Notes: generated by a model from the letters alone, not told the origin. DNA of 64,000 bases from Phycisphaerales bacterium (GCA_029260375.1 JAJDDI010000063.1:1-64000); one strand, 5' to 3'; numbered from the stretch's first letter, positions 50,351 through 58,844 are shown. Numbers and translations: made by a program.

Positions 50351-52015
50351 TCAGCCCGATCGTGCGGCCTCGAGCGCGCTGCGGATCGCGGCCCGCTCGA
50401 ACCTGGCGGCGTGAACCCGGCTCGTGCCCAGACGCTGGGCCAGGGCCGAGAGCGTCTCTGGCGGGCGCCCGTCGAGCGCGTGGCGCCTTCGGAGCACGAG
50501 CGCGTCGCGCTCGCAAAGACGGTCCAGGACATGGCGCACGCGTGGGTCCGGGTCGAGCCAGCCCTGCCAGGCGCAAGCGGTGAGCGTCCAGTCGCGGACC
50601 CGAGTCCCGGGCGCGAGGCGTGGCGCGGCGCGTCGCGGGGCGCTCGAGCGCGGGCGACTCTCCCAGGCGCCGGTGACGCGTGTGAGGATCATGGCGCAGG
50701 GCGCCGCGAGCCGGGCGCCGCGCGACGGGTCGAACCGGTCCACGCTCGACCCGATCGCCTCGACGCCCTTGCGCAGGGCCCGTCGCAGCTCGGGCGCGGG
50801 CATCGCGCCCGTCGCGTGCCCCGCGCGGTCGAACGACGCGAGGATCAGGTGCAGCTGGCTGGCGATGAGCAGGACCTTGAGGCGTGACGCCCAGCGCAGC
50901 GTGGTCTCGCACTCGTCGATGGTCTCGCCCGAGGGCGCGGCGCGATCGATCGTTGCGATCATCCGGGCCGCTCTCCAGCGAAGGAAGTGGTACGCGATCA
51001 CCCGCGCCTGCTCGGCCTTCGGGTTGTCGGGGGCGCGCTGGCGTGAGTCGCCCGCCAGCTGCGCCAGGTCCTGAGTGGCGCTCAGCCAGAGGCCCCCGCG
51101 CACCGGCTCGCCCGAGAGCAGCACGTCCGCGGCGTCGTCCCGCCCGAACGTGACCAGCACCGGGCCGGGGAGATCCAACGAGAGCAGCAGGTCCGCCCGG
51201 GCCTGGTTGAGCGAGCGGACCACGCTGACGCGCGCCCGCCCCTGGCGCCTGGCGATCAGGCTTGGCTCGATCCCCCGCTGGACTGCGCGCCGGATCACGC
51301 GCCGCTCACGCTCGCTCGGGGGCGTGGGCTCGGTGAAGATCGGCTGGCGCCCCTCGCTCATTGCGAGCTCGTCCGCCCGGCGCAGCACCTGGCGGACGCC
51401 CTCGTGCGAGCGGCTGAACCTGCGGGCCAGATGGGCGGCGGCCTCGTTGAGCGAGAGGCCAAGCGAGTTGTGATATCGCCTGGCGCGCCGGGTCATCGCC
51501 CGGCTCATGCCCTCGTCGATCCGTGTGAACGACGAGGCGCGATCGACCAGCGCCCGCTCGCGCTGCTCGAAGGCCTCGACGTTGGCCAGCGGGAAGATCA
51601 GGCGCTGCGTCCGCCCGCCGACGATCACCCGGTGGGCGATGAGCCCGCGCCGCCGGTAGCGCTCGATGGTCTTGCGGCTGACGCTCCAGCGCTGCCCGAG
51701 CTGTTCGATGGACATGGCGCCGGGCCCGGCGTCCTCGGGCGTGCGCCCGCCGGCGATGCTCAGGCGCTCGACCAGCGCCGAGAGATCACCCAGCAGCGCC
51801 TCGCCCACGAACGAAGATGGGTCGTCGATCTGCTGGCGGTAGCCCGTGAGGCGGAAGATGAACCAGTCCTCGGGGTAGGCGCGGTCGGGCTCGAGCTCGC
51901 CCGCGAGCGCCTCGGCGCTGGCGATGTGCCTGTCGAGCGCCTCGCGCGGCGCGAAGCGGAGCTGGCGAGCGATGTCGTCCAGTGCCGCGATGCGCAGTCG
52001 AGGCAGCGGGGGCAT
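50351..52015 (-). CDS. Sigma-70-like multi-HTH regulator
   Basis: The 554-residue product has several putative DNA-binding modules. Residues about 100-125 (MSIEQLGQRWSVSRKTIERY, then RRRGLI) look like an excisionase or MerR-type helix-turn-helix. Residues about 185-215 (LSLNEAAAHLARRFSRSHEG) and 237-275 are further helix-turn-helix candidates. Residues about 375-450 resemble sigma-70 region 2: SVDRFDPSRGARLAAPCAMI matches the region 2 pattern of a helix ending in RFDP-x-RG followed by a hydrophobic stretch. Residues about 497-554 resemble region 4 (ERDALVLRRRHALDG ... TLSALAQRLGTSRVHAARFE). The aromatic residues that melt the -10 element are not in place. So it could be a divergent sigma factor or a sigma-derived repressor. 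Its start overlaps the mqnA stop by one base. Confidence 0.65.
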   Translation of the reverse strand: MPPLPRLRIAALDDIARQLRFAPREALDRHIASAEALAGELEPDRAYPEDWFIFRLTGYRQQIDDPSSFVGEALLGDLSALVERLSIAGGRTPEDAGPGAMSIEQLGQRWSVSRKTIERYRRRGLIAHRVIVGGRTQRLIFPLANVEAFEQRERALVDRASSFTRIDEGMSRAMTRRARRYHNSLGLSLNEAAAHLARRFSRSHEGVRQVLRRADELAMSEGRQPIFTEPTPPSERERRVIRRAVQRGIEPSLIARRQGRARVSVVRSLNQARADLLLSLDLPGPVLVTFGRDDAADVLLSGEPVRGGLWLSATQDLAQLAGDSRQRAPDNPKAEQARVIAYHFLRWRAARMIATIDRAAPSGETIDECETTLRWASRLKVLLIASQLHLILASFDRAGHATGAMPAPELRRALRKGVEAIGSSVDRFDPSRGARLAAPCAMILTRVTGAWESRPRSSAPRRAAPRLAPGTRVRDWTLTACAWQGWLDPDPRVRHVLDRLCERDALVLRRRHALDGRPPETLSALAQRLGTSRVHAARFERAAIRSALEAARSG

Positions 52016-52872
52016 CAGCCGGCGCTCAGCTTGGTCGCCCGCTCGATTTCGGGCGCCCAGACGGGGGTGGCCTCGGGCGCCAGGCCCAGGGCCGTGGCCT
52101 TGCTCAAGAACAACGCAACCGCCTCGCGCTCGCGCGGGCCCACCTCATAGCGGAGCAGAGAGCCCACGTACCGCCTGGCCAGGTCGTCTGGCCATCCCTT
52201 GGCGCCGGCGCGGGACGAGACGATGCTGTCCAGACGGGCCAGGTTCCTGCGGCGCTGGCGGTCGAGCAGGGCGGCGCCGGCTTGGATCCGCGGGTCGTCC
52301 ATCTCCTCTCGACGGCACATCCACAAGGCGTACACAAACGGGAGCCCGGTCAGCTCGTGCCAGGCCGAGCCCAGGTCGATCTGGGCGATGGTGCGGACCG
52401 CCGGGGGGGAGGAGGTCACGACCTTGTCGCCGATGAGCAGGACCGCCTCGGGCCACTCGGCGCCGTCGCCGACGAACTCGCGGGCGTTGAAGGGGATGAT
52501 CTCCGGGCGGACGCCGAACTTCTCGTGAAGGACGACCTGGGCGAGCACCGCGGACGTGTGGCTGTCCGAATCGACGTGCAGGCGGGTGATCCGCGAGGGC
52601 TCGACGCGGGCGTAGAGGCGGACGGTCAGGGTCTCGCCCTCGCACCCGATCATGCCGCAGGAGAGCAGGGCCAGGGGCCGCTCGCTCCGTGCGGCGTCGA
52701 TGACCGAGACCAGGGCGATGTCGGCCCGGTCGGGACCCGTCCGGGTCAGGCGGTCGACGATGCCCGACGGGACGAGCGTCTCGAGCCGCACATCGGCGCA
52801 CGCGTCCAGCCCCTCGATCAGCGGGGCGGTATTCAGGTAGCTCACGGCTGCGACTCGGATGGGCGCCTGCAT
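52015..52872 (-). CDS. mqnA: Chorismate dehydratase MqnA (futalosine menaquinone pathway)
   Basis: MqnA converts chorismate to 3-enolpyruvyl-benzoate, the entry step of the futalosine route to menaquinone. The 285-residue product is a periplasmic-binding-protein-like fold without a signal peptide: IRVAAVSYLNTAPLIEGL, DIALVSVIDAARS, LTVRLYARVEPSRITRLHVDSDSHTSAVLAQVVL and AVLLIGDKVV, the family order. ATG 52872 gives the usual length. Translationally coupled to the sigma-like gene (TGATG-type overlap). Other mqn genes are not in the window. Confidence 0.92.
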   Translation of the reverse strand: MQAPIRVAAVSYLNTAPLIEGLDACADVRLETLVPSGIVDRLTRTGPDRADIALVSVIDAARSERPLALLSCGMIGCEGETLTVRLYARVEPSRITRLHVDSDSHTSAVLAQVVLHEKFGVRPEIIPFNAREFVGDGAEWPEAVLLIGDKVVTSSPPAVRTIAQIDLGSAWHELTGLPFVYALWMCRREEMDDPRIQAGAALLDRQRRRNLARLDSIVSSRAGAKGWPDDLARRYVGSLLRYEVGPREREAVALFLSKATALGLAPEATPVWAPEIERATKLSAG

Positions 52873-53305
52873 GCGTGAGTCTAGGAAAGACCGCGGGCTC
52901 CCGGATCCCTGTCAAAGCGGGAAAGCCCTGATGATTACGCCATTTTTTCCGGTCGTTCGGGCGATTGGTGGCCGGGAGCGGATTCATCCGTATCTTCCAG
53001 CATGAAGAACCCGCGTGGCAGGGACAGGCGACCGCGGGCTCGGATTGGGACACATCACCGGCGCCGGGCTGTGAAGCTCGCGCTGGACGAAAGAAGGGGT
53101 TGGCGCACAGCGTGTAGTCTGGGGACGTGTGAGGAATACCTTGGGCTTGCCCGGGGGAGTGAGACGTTTCGTTTCCAGACCGCTTCGTTTCCGGACGAGG
53201 CGTACCGCATGCACCTACCCACCCGGCGTCGGGCTGCTCGTTCAGCCCGGCGTCGCTTTTTTTGCGCCGCCCGACGCGCCCACGCACCGCCGGTAGACTG
53301 CGCCG
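52873..53305 (+). other. 433-base intergenic region with terminator; candidate non-coding RNA
   Basis: Between mqnA (leftward) and the NeuD-like gene (rightward) I see no convincing gene. The rightward strand ends in a strong terminator at 53224-53263 that must serve a transcript starting within this gap, as the only gene upstream points the other way. A frame from 53002 exists but has no ribosome site, is rich in Arg as chance GC-rich frames are, and runs through the terminator, so I do not call it. A run of T at 52945-52950 (TTTTTT) marks a low-GC spot that could be a promoter or the mqnA upstream region. A small RNA of about 200-300 bases ending at 53263 is the simplest reading. Confidence 0.35.
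53224..53263 (+). terminator. Strong intrinsic terminator, rightward
   Basis: CGGCGTCGGGCTG (53224-53236) pairs with CAGCCCGGCGTCG (53243-53255) over 13 bases with two G-T pairs; seven T follow (53257-53263). It lies 43 bases upstream of the NeuD-like gene and so isolates that gene from any transcript coming from the left. Confidence 0.85.
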
Positions 53306-53965
53306 ATGCCTCACACAACCAGCCACAGCGCCACGCGTCTGCTCATCGTCGGGGGAGGCGGGCATGCGCGCGTCGTGCTCGAGGGCGCCCGCCTGGCGGG
53401 CTTTTCGCCCGCGGGAGTCCTTGACGACTGCGAGACCCCGGCCGCGTGCGCCCGCGAGGGCGCCCCGCCCCGCGTCGGCCCGCTGAGCGAGCTCAATGAC
53501 CGCGCCGCGCGCGGGGAGGCGTTCATCATCGCCGTGGGCGCGATCTGGCTCCGCCGCCAGCTCATCGACGGGCTCGATCCCGACGCGAGCGGCGCCGGCG
53601 CGAGCGTGGTCCACCCCAGCGCCTCGGTCTCGCGCGAGGCGAGCATCGGCGCGGGCGCGTTCGTCGGTCCCGGCGCGATCGTCAACCCCGGGGCGGTCAT
53701 CGGCGAGCACGCCATCATCAACTCGGGCGCGATCGTCGAGCACGACGCACAGATCGGCGCCAACGCCCACATCGCCCCCGGCTGCGTGCTGGGCGGCGGT
53801 GTCCGCATCGGGCAGGACGCGCTCATCGGCATCGGCGCCCGCGTGCTCCCCGGGCTGCGCGTCGGCGCGGGCTCGGTCGTCGGCGGCGGCGGGGTGGTCG
53901 TGAAAGAAGTCCCGGTCGGGCGGCGCGTCATGGGCGTGCCCGCGGCCGCGTGCGATCACGTCTAA
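53306..53965 (+). CDS. NeuD/PglD-type sugar O- or N-acetyltransferase
   Basis: The 219-residue product has the N-terminal Rossmann-like sugar-binding domain (RLLIVGGGGHARVVLEGARLAG, GEAFIIAVGAIWLRR) and a C-terminal left-handed beta-helix of hexapeptide repeats (GAGAFVGPGAIVNPGAVIGEHAIINSGA etc.), ending in VVVKEVPVGRRVMGVPA. This is the NeuD/PglD family that acetylates sialic acids or UDP-amino sugars with acetyl-CoA; the catalytic His is the one in IVEHDAQIG. It lies far from the neuA-neuB-neuC locus, alone, with its own upstream terminator. A role in modifying the same nonulosonic acid is attractive but unproven. Confidence 0.87.
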   Translation: MPHTTSHSATRLLIVGGGGHARVVLEGARLAGFSPAGVLDDCETPAACAREGAPPRVGPLSELNDRAARGEAFIIAVGAIWLRRQLIDGLDPDASGAGASVVHPSASVSREASIGAGAFVGPGAIVNPGAVIGEHAIINSGAIVEHDAQIGANAHIAPGCVLGGGVRIGQDALIGIGARVLPGLRVGAGSVVGGGGVVVKEVPVGRRVMGVPAAACDHV

Positions 53966-53968
53966 ACA

Positions 53969-54394
53969 CTACTCGTCGTCGAGCATCGAACGCAGCTCGC
54001 CCGACCGCTGCACCATGTCACGCTCGAGCTGCTCGGCGTCTACGACAGACTCAAGCTCGGGCTCGAGCTCGAAGTGCCACCGGATCTCGTTCTCGATCCG
54101 CGCGGGCAACGCCGCGGCGACCAGGTCCACCCCGGGCCACTCGTGCACGGGCGCCCTGGCCTTGCGCATCTCGTGCAGGCGCTCGTAGCCGTCCATCTCC
54201 ACACGGACGTCGTAGTCGCCGTAGAAGGTGAAGGCGGTCTCGACGGGCGAGGCGCCCAGCTCGACATCGTTGAGCCAGACACGGGCGCCGGGCGGCTCGG
54301 TCGTGATCCTGATGCGCCGCTCGACGCACCCGCCCAGCAGCGAGACGGCGCTGAGCCCGAGGATCGAAAGGTTGACGGCGCGGCGTGGTCGCAT
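53969..54394 (-). CDS. PEGA-domain lipoprotein
   Basis: The 141-residue product has a lipoprotein signal (ILGLSAVSLLGGC near residues 11-23) and a PEGA domain right after it: RIRITTEPPGARVWLNDVELGASPVETAFTFYGDYDVRVEMDGY, with the pattern of proline-glycine turn, valine and strand common to these domains. The C-terminal third is charged and helical (HFELEPELESVV, ERDMVQRSGELRSML). PEGA domains are surface beta-sandwich modules. It lies 3 bases after the NeuD-like gene but on the opposite strand. Function unknown. Confidence 0.82.
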   Translation of the reverse strand: MRPRRAVNLSILGLSAVSLLGGCVERRIRITTEPPGARVWLNDVELGASPVETAFTFYGDYDVRVEMDGYERLHEMRKARAPVHEWPGVDLVAAALPARIENEIRWHFELEPELESVVDAEQLERDMVQRSGELRSMLDDE

Positions 54395-54429
54395 GGCCCG
54401 TGAGGATATCACCCGACGGGGCGTGCGGC

Positions 54430-55440
54430 TCAGTCGCCGATGACCTCGACGTCCGGGTTGAACGCGGACCAGCTGTAGTAGTACGTCTGGGCGGTGTGGA
54501 CGCCCGACGGGGCGGAGATCACTTCGATGCCCCCGTCGCCCGCCCGGGCGACGACCACACCCGAGGGCGTTTCGAGTTCGTACCGTTCGCCGAGCGCTTC
54601 GGCGGTGATGAACCACGCCCGCCCGTCGCTCATGACCCCCAGGCCGAGCGATTTCTTCTTCTTGATCGCGTCTCCGACTCCCCGAACGGGGACCATCAGA
54701 TCGTCGTTGGCGAAGTAGCCCTCGTACACGGCTCGCGCGTACGGGCGTTCGTGCCCCGTGTCGCGCGAGAGGACCCGCCCCTCGGGGTGCTCGCTCTTGA
54801 ACGCGCGCCAGGAGACGACGCGCAGCGGCAGGTGCGTCATCGGCGTGCCCTCCAGCGGCCCCGAGACGCACCGCATGGCCAGCTGGCTCCACAGACCCTT
54901 GGTCTGGCGGTCGTACATGAGCACGTTGGAGTTGTACAGCGAGCCGGAGACGCCCAGGTCGAGCGTTATGGTCTCGGGCTCGCCGTCGTCGTCGGTCTCG
55001 CCCGTGGGCACGACGCGGCTCACCAGCGTCGCCGAATCGCAGAGCGGGCAGTACGTCGCGGCGACCGCCTCCCCGCCGACGGTCATGTTCACGATCTCGT
55101 GGAAGGTCAGGATCTTGAGCGGGGCCGCGACGGCCTCGTCGCCGATGACAACGCTGATCACCCGATCGCTCTCGCCCAGCCAGTCGGCGCTGGCGAGGGA
55201 CTCGAGCTTGGGGTCCGTCAGCGAGGGGATCGCGTCGCGGGGCAGCAGCGTGTGGATTTCTTCCTCGGGGATGCTCAGGTCGGTCAGGTCGTACTCGGCC
55301 GCGAGATCGACGCTGCCAGGACGCTGGACGCGTTGAAAGTCGTCGCCACCCGGGGCGGCGGACTCGGGTTGCGCGTTGGCAGCGACCGCGAGGGCCGAGA
55401 CGGCGAGGGCGCAACCGGTGTGAAACGAGCGGGATCTCAT
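54430..55440 (-). CDS. Secreted DUF3179-domain protein
   Basis: The 336-residue product starts at ATG 55440 (GGAGACC upstream) with a signal peptide (CALAVSALAVAANAQ). The DUF3179 core is clear: KILTFHEIVNMTVGGEAVAATYCPLCDSATLVSRV, SLYNSNVLMYDRQTKGLWSQL, GPLEGTPMTHLPLRVVSWRAFKSEHPEGRVLSRDTG, and a final FNPDVEVIGD. The C-x2-C pair and the later histidine are conserved in this family. DUF3179 proteins are common in planctomycetes and some other phyla and have no known activity; the two cysteines could bind metal or heme. Monocistronic by position. Confidence 0.88.
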   Translation of the reverse strand: MRSRSFHTGCALAVSALAVAANAQPESAAPGGDDFQRVQRPGSVDLAAEYDLTDLSIPEEEIHTLLPRDAIPSLTDPKLESLASADWLGESDRVISVVIGDEAVAAPLKILTFHEIVNMTVGGEAVAATYCPLCDSATLVSRVVPTGETDDDGEPETITLDLGVSGSLYNSNVLMYDRQTKGLWSQLAMRCVSGPLEGTPMTHLPLRVVSWRAFKSEHPEGRVLSRDTGHERPYARAVYEGYFANDDLMVPVRGVGDAIKKKKSLGLGVMSDGRAWFITAEALGERYELETPSGVVVARAGDGGIEVISAPSGVHTAQTYYYSWSAFNPDVEVIGD

Positions 55441-55619
55441 GGCGGTCTCCTTCGGCGGGCGCGGATGTGAGCGAGGCGGGGCGCCGCGTGGAGGGCGCAC
55501 CAGCGCCGAATGAGAATTGTTCCTGGCGTGGGGGCTACAGAGAACAGTACGGAACCCGTTGGGCGCCCGACCATGACCGGGTACTCTCCCCGTGACGGGG
55601 GATTCCGACGGGAGGTCCG

Positions 55620-57140
55620 TTGGCGGCACAGATTCTCATTCTGCTCCTGGCTTCGATCGGGCTGGGTCTGATCCTGGTCACGCTCGGCTGGCGTGGGCGC
55701 CGGCTGAACGATCACCCGGTCTGCCGGTCGTGCCGGTTCGATCTCGAGGGAGTGCTCCCTGGCGGCGTGACGTGCCCGGAATGCGGGGCCGGGCTCAAGC
55801 GACCGAAGGCGACACGCCGTGGCGTGCGACGGCGGTATCCGTTGGTCGTGGCGCTGGGTGTGCTGCTGGCGATCATGCCCGGGGTGTTCCTGGGCGCGGT
55901 GATGTTCGGGGTCGTCTCCGGGGCCGACATGAGCCGGTACAAGCCGGTGGGACTACTGGAATGGGAAGGGAAGAACGCGTCGCCTGCCCTGAGCAAAGCT
56001 GCGGGCGCCGAACTGCTCAGGCGCATGGAGATGGACGAGCTGGATGACACGCAGATCAGGACGGCAGTAGAGACCGCGCTCGCGATTCAGGCAGACTTCG
56101 ATCGCCCGTGGGCCGTAGCCTGGGGCGACATCATCGAGACGGCGCGAGTCCAGGGCTCCGTGAGCAAGGAGCAGTACCTGCGCTTCCGCCAGCATGCTGT
56201 TGTGATCGAGATCGAGACAAGGGCGCGGGCCCGTCGCGGCGGGGTGATCCCGCTTCTGGTTCGAGTAGTGGATACGCGAGCCGGTGAGGGGACGAAACTG
56301 TCGGGAGCTGCGGCGATTCGGAGCGCCGCTCTCGCGGGTGTCGAGCTAGATTCGAAGCTGCACAGGGCGGGCAAGCGGAGCAGGGCAGTAACCGGCGGCA
56401 GTTTGATCTCCCTGAGTATCAGTCCGGGAACGAGATTCGGGTCGTCGGCTCGCGAGGGACTGGGAGCGCTGGTCTGCCCGGGTAAGGTTCCGCTTGGTCC
56501 GGCGCGCCTCGAGATTGATCTGATGATCTACCTGTTCGAGCCTCCGGCAGTGTTCGGTCAGTCGGGCTACACCACTTGGTCGTCACGCGAGGGCTGGTTG
56601 GAGGAACGCCTGCCCGAGATGCGGATCGAGGCGCACTTGCTCGACGTGGAGACCGTGCCGGCGGAGACCGAGCTCGTGACGCATGTGGCGCCGACGGACG
56701 AACTGCGTCAGCGCATGGTGAGTTCGCTGCAATCCGTGAAGATCGAATCGACGCCGGTGCGCAACCCCGTTGGAAAGCCCCACGTTTACCTCACGATCGA
56801 CGTCTCGCAAGCGCCGGTTGGGCTTTGCCACCGCGCGTTCATCGACGATGGCAACAGCCTGCACGAGATCGGGGTACTGACGACAGGCCATGACACGTCC
56901 GCGCGATGGGGGATGTTGGGGTCGTCCACGGAATCTCGGCGTTACTCCGAGCAGGCGAACATCAAGGGAGACCTGGTCAATGTGGTGCTCCGTCCAGACC
57001 TCGAACTCGCCGAGTACTTTCTTGGGCTAGAGGATGTATTCGACGGAGAGATCGTGCTGGAAAGCGTTCCGGTCGAGCGGGACCGCTACCCAACCCAGAT
57101 CTGGCTACCCCAGGTGGATGACGACGACAAGACGCCGTGA
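55620..57140 (+). CDS. Zinc-ribbon membrane protein, lineage-specific
   Basis: The 506-residue product starts at TTG 55620, after GGGAGG (55610-55615 or so). It has an N-terminal helix (about residues 3-25), a zinc ribbon CRSCRFDLEGVLPGGVTCPECG (residues 35-56, C-x2-C then C-x2-C), a second helix (about 75-100) and a large C-terminal domain with strands that resembles no family I know. The ribbon resembles that at 21292-21762. The DNA is less GC-rich than its neighbours in places. It lies in an insertion-prone stretch next to the duplicated tail of the epimerase gene. Confidence 0.75.
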   Translation: MAAQILILLLASIGLGLILVTLGWRGRRLNDHPVCRSCRFDLEGVLPGGVTCPECGAGLKRPKATRRGVRRRYPLVVALGVLLAIMPGVFLGAVMFGVVSGADMSRYKPVGLLEWEGKNASPALSKAAGAELLRRMEMDELDDTQIRTAVETALAIQADFDRPWAVAWGDIIETARVQGSVSKEQYLRFRQHAVVIEIETRARARRGGVIPLLVRVVDTRAGEGTKLSGAAAIRSAALAGVELDSKLHRAGKRSRAVTGGSLISLSISPGTRFGSSAREGLGALVCPGKVPLGPARLEIDLMIYLFEPPAVFGQSGYTTWSSREGWLEERLPEMRIEAHLLDVETVPAETELVTHVAPTDELRQRMVSSLQSVKIESTPVRNPVGKPHVYLTIDVSQAPVGLCHRAFIDDGNSLHEIGVLTTGHDTSARWGMLGSSTESRRYSEQANIKGDLVNVVLRPDLELAEYFLGLEDVFDGEIVLESVPVERDRYPTQIWLPQVDDDDKTP

Positions 57141-57159
57141 GACAGCCCAGCTAGACGGC

Positions 57160-57227
57160 CTACATCCGCGCCTCAGGCAGCACCCCGGTGCTCCCGGAAC
57201 CACGCGATCGTCCGCCTCAGCCCCTCC
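57160..57227 (-). pseudogene. Duplicated 3' tail of the GDP-fucose-synthase-like gene
   Basis: These 68 bases repeat the last 67 bases of the epimerase gene at 57787-57853 with few changes: on the minus strand they read GLRRTIAWFREHRG before the copies part, and a one-base insertion shifts the last codons so that a stop (TGA) comes early. There is no other remnant of the gene to the right; beyond 57227 the sequence is unrelated. It is therefore a fragment, left when the gene at 57287 or a larger piece was inserted or duplicated. Confidence 0.85.
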
Positions 57228-57286
57228 ACGGGTTGACCGGCGGAAACACGGGATGCTGCGGCGTGGGGGTTTGGATTCGTGCGTTC

Positions 57287-57775
57287 ATGCTCTATCCTGA
57301 GCGCGTGCACGATGCAGACGGCACCGCGAGACGGAGCCCCATTCAGAACGTCCAGTTCTGGGGCGGGCTGATCGGCCTGATGGTGACGCTCTCAATCGGC
57401 GCTCAGCTCTGGACACAATCGACGCCCTGGCGCGTGATCGACTATGACTTCGGCGCCGTCGGGATATTCGCGGTCCGAATCGATCCGGACGAGAACGCCC
57501 AGGGCGCCGGTCCGCCGACACAGGCGGACTGGCTTGAAGAGGTCAAACGACAGCACGGCACTCGCCTGGACATCAGCAGCGTTGTCGTCGGTGTGATCGG
57601 CATCGGGCTCACCGCGACGGGCGCCATCGGGGCGCCGGTCTGGGTCGCCTCCCGGGGGCGCCTTGACCGGCTCGCGGACAAACCTCGGACGCGGTGGCTC
57701 ATTGCGTGCTGGGCGGGTGTGCCTGTGCTGCTCTGCCTGTGGTTGCTCTCCAACCTGTTCGCCGTGATCACCTGA
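57287..57775 (+). CDS. Two-helix membrane protein, unknown
   Basis: The 162-residue product has a hydrophobic helix near residues 24-40 (VQFWGGLIGLMVTLSIGAQLW), a soluble loop of about 60 residues containing DPDENAQGAGPPTQADW and EVKRQHGTRLDIS, and two further helices near residues 100-120 and 138-160 (WLIACWAGVPVLLCLWLLSN). ATG 57287 is used; in-frame GTG at 57305 is an alternative. It sits exactly between the two copies of the epimerase gene tail and on the opposite strand to that gene, which suggests it arrived with the event that made the duplication. Function unknown. Confidence 0.65.
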   Translation: MLYPERVHDADGTARRSPIQNVQFWGGLIGLMVTLSIGAQLWTQSTPWRVIDYDFGAVGIFAVRIDPDENAQGAGPPTQADWLEEVKRQHGTRLDISSVVVGVIGIGLTATGAIGAPVWVASRGRLDRLADKPRTRWLIACWAGVPVLLCLWLLSNLFAVIT

Positions 57776-57786
57776 TTCCGCGCCCG

Positions 57787-58806
57787 CTACATCCGCGCCT
57801 CAGCATCACCCCGGTGCTCCCGGAACCACGCGATCGTCCGCCTCAGCCCCTCCTCGAACCCGACCCTCGCCTCCCAGCCAATGAACCGCTTGGCGCGGGT
57901 CACGTCCAGGCAGCGGCGCGGCTGCCCGTCGGGCTTGGTCGAATCCCACCGGATCTTGGATTCCAGTTCGGCGTCGTTCTCGCAGAAGCCCGTGAGTTTC
58001 GCGATCAGGTGGACCAGGTCCTTGATTGTGATCTCCATGTTCGTGCCCAGGTTGATGGGTGTGGGCTCGCTCATCCGCTCGGCGGCGGTCAGGATGCCCT
58101 CGGCCGCGTCCTCGACGAACAGGAACTCACGGCTGGCCACGCCCGTGCCCCAGACGGGCAGGGTCTCGTCGCCCCGGTCGATCGCCTCGACGCACTTGCG
58201 GATGAGCGCGGGGATGACGTGCGACGAGTGCAGGTTGAAGTTGTCCCACGGGCCGTAAAGATTTACCGGCAGGACGTAGACGCCCTCCATGGCGTACTGG
58301 AGCTTGTACGCGTCGAGCATCTGCCACGCGGCCTTCTTCGCCACGCCGTACGGCGCGTTGGTGACCTCGGGGTACCCGTTCCACAGATCGTCCTCCTTGA
58401 AGGGGACGGGGGTGTGGTTGGGGTAGGCGCAGATGGTGCCGGTCTGGACGAAGCGTCCGCCGCGGTCGATCATGCCGTGGACGCGGGCCTGCTCGATGAG
58501 ATGAAGCGCCATGGCCATGTTGGCATAAAAATACCGCCCCGGATTCTTGAGGTTGGCGCCGATGCCCCCGACCTCCGCGGCCAGGTGGACGACCATGTTC
58601 CACTTGCCGTCGAAGGCGTCGTCGTAGAGCCTCACGACGGCGTCTCTTTCGGTGAGGTCGTAGTCCTTCCAGCGGGGGACGAAGATCCGGTCGCTGGAGA
58701 CGCCGCGGGCGTTCAGGCCCGCGATCACGTGCCGCCCCAGGAAGCCTGCCCCCCCCGTGACGATGACGCGGGCGGTGGACCAATCGAAACTCGCATACTC
58801 AGGCAC
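57787..58806 (-). CDS. fcl: GDP-L-fucose synthase-like NAD-dependent epimerase
   Basis: The 339-residue product has the extended-SDR features: VIVTGGAGFLGRHVIAGL (NAD(P) loop), VVHLAAEVGGIGANLKNPGRYF, catalytic YGVAKKA (Tyr-x3-Lys) and NLYGPWDNFNLHSSHVIPALIRK, the latter two blocks being characteristic of GDP-fucose synthase (epimerase-reductase). It would convert GDP-4-keto-6-deoxymannose to GDP-L-fucose; a gmd gene is not in the window. Start GTG 58806 is preceded by AGAAGGAG, a good ribosome site. A 67-base copy of its 3' end lies 560 bases further left (57160-57227). Symbol is by family resemblance. Confidence 0.85.
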   Translation of the reverse strand: MPEYASFDWSTARVIVTGGAGFLGRHVIAGLNARGVSSDRIFVPRWKDYDLTERDAVVRLYDDAFDGKWNMVVHLAAEVGGIGANLKNPGRYFYANMAMALHLIEQARVHGMIDRGGRFVQTGTICAYPNHTPVPFKEDDLWNGYPEVTNAPYGVAKKAAWQMLDAYKLQYAMEGVYVLPVNLYGPWDNFNLHSSHVIPALIRKCVEAIDRGDETLPVWGTGVASREFLFVEDAAEGILTAAERMSEPTPINLGTNMEITIKDLVHLIAKLTGFCENDAELESKIRWDSTKPDGQPRRCLDVTRAKRFIGWEARVGFEEGLRRTIAWFREHRGDAEARM

Positions 58807-58844
58807 GGCGGGGCTCCTTCTCTGGGGCACGATGGTAGGGAAAA

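Noticed and set aside
53002-53424. Possible 140-residue protein in the gap before the NeuD-like gene
   Set aside because: It runs through a strong terminator and into the NeuD-like gene in another frame, has no ribosome site and is Arg-rich.
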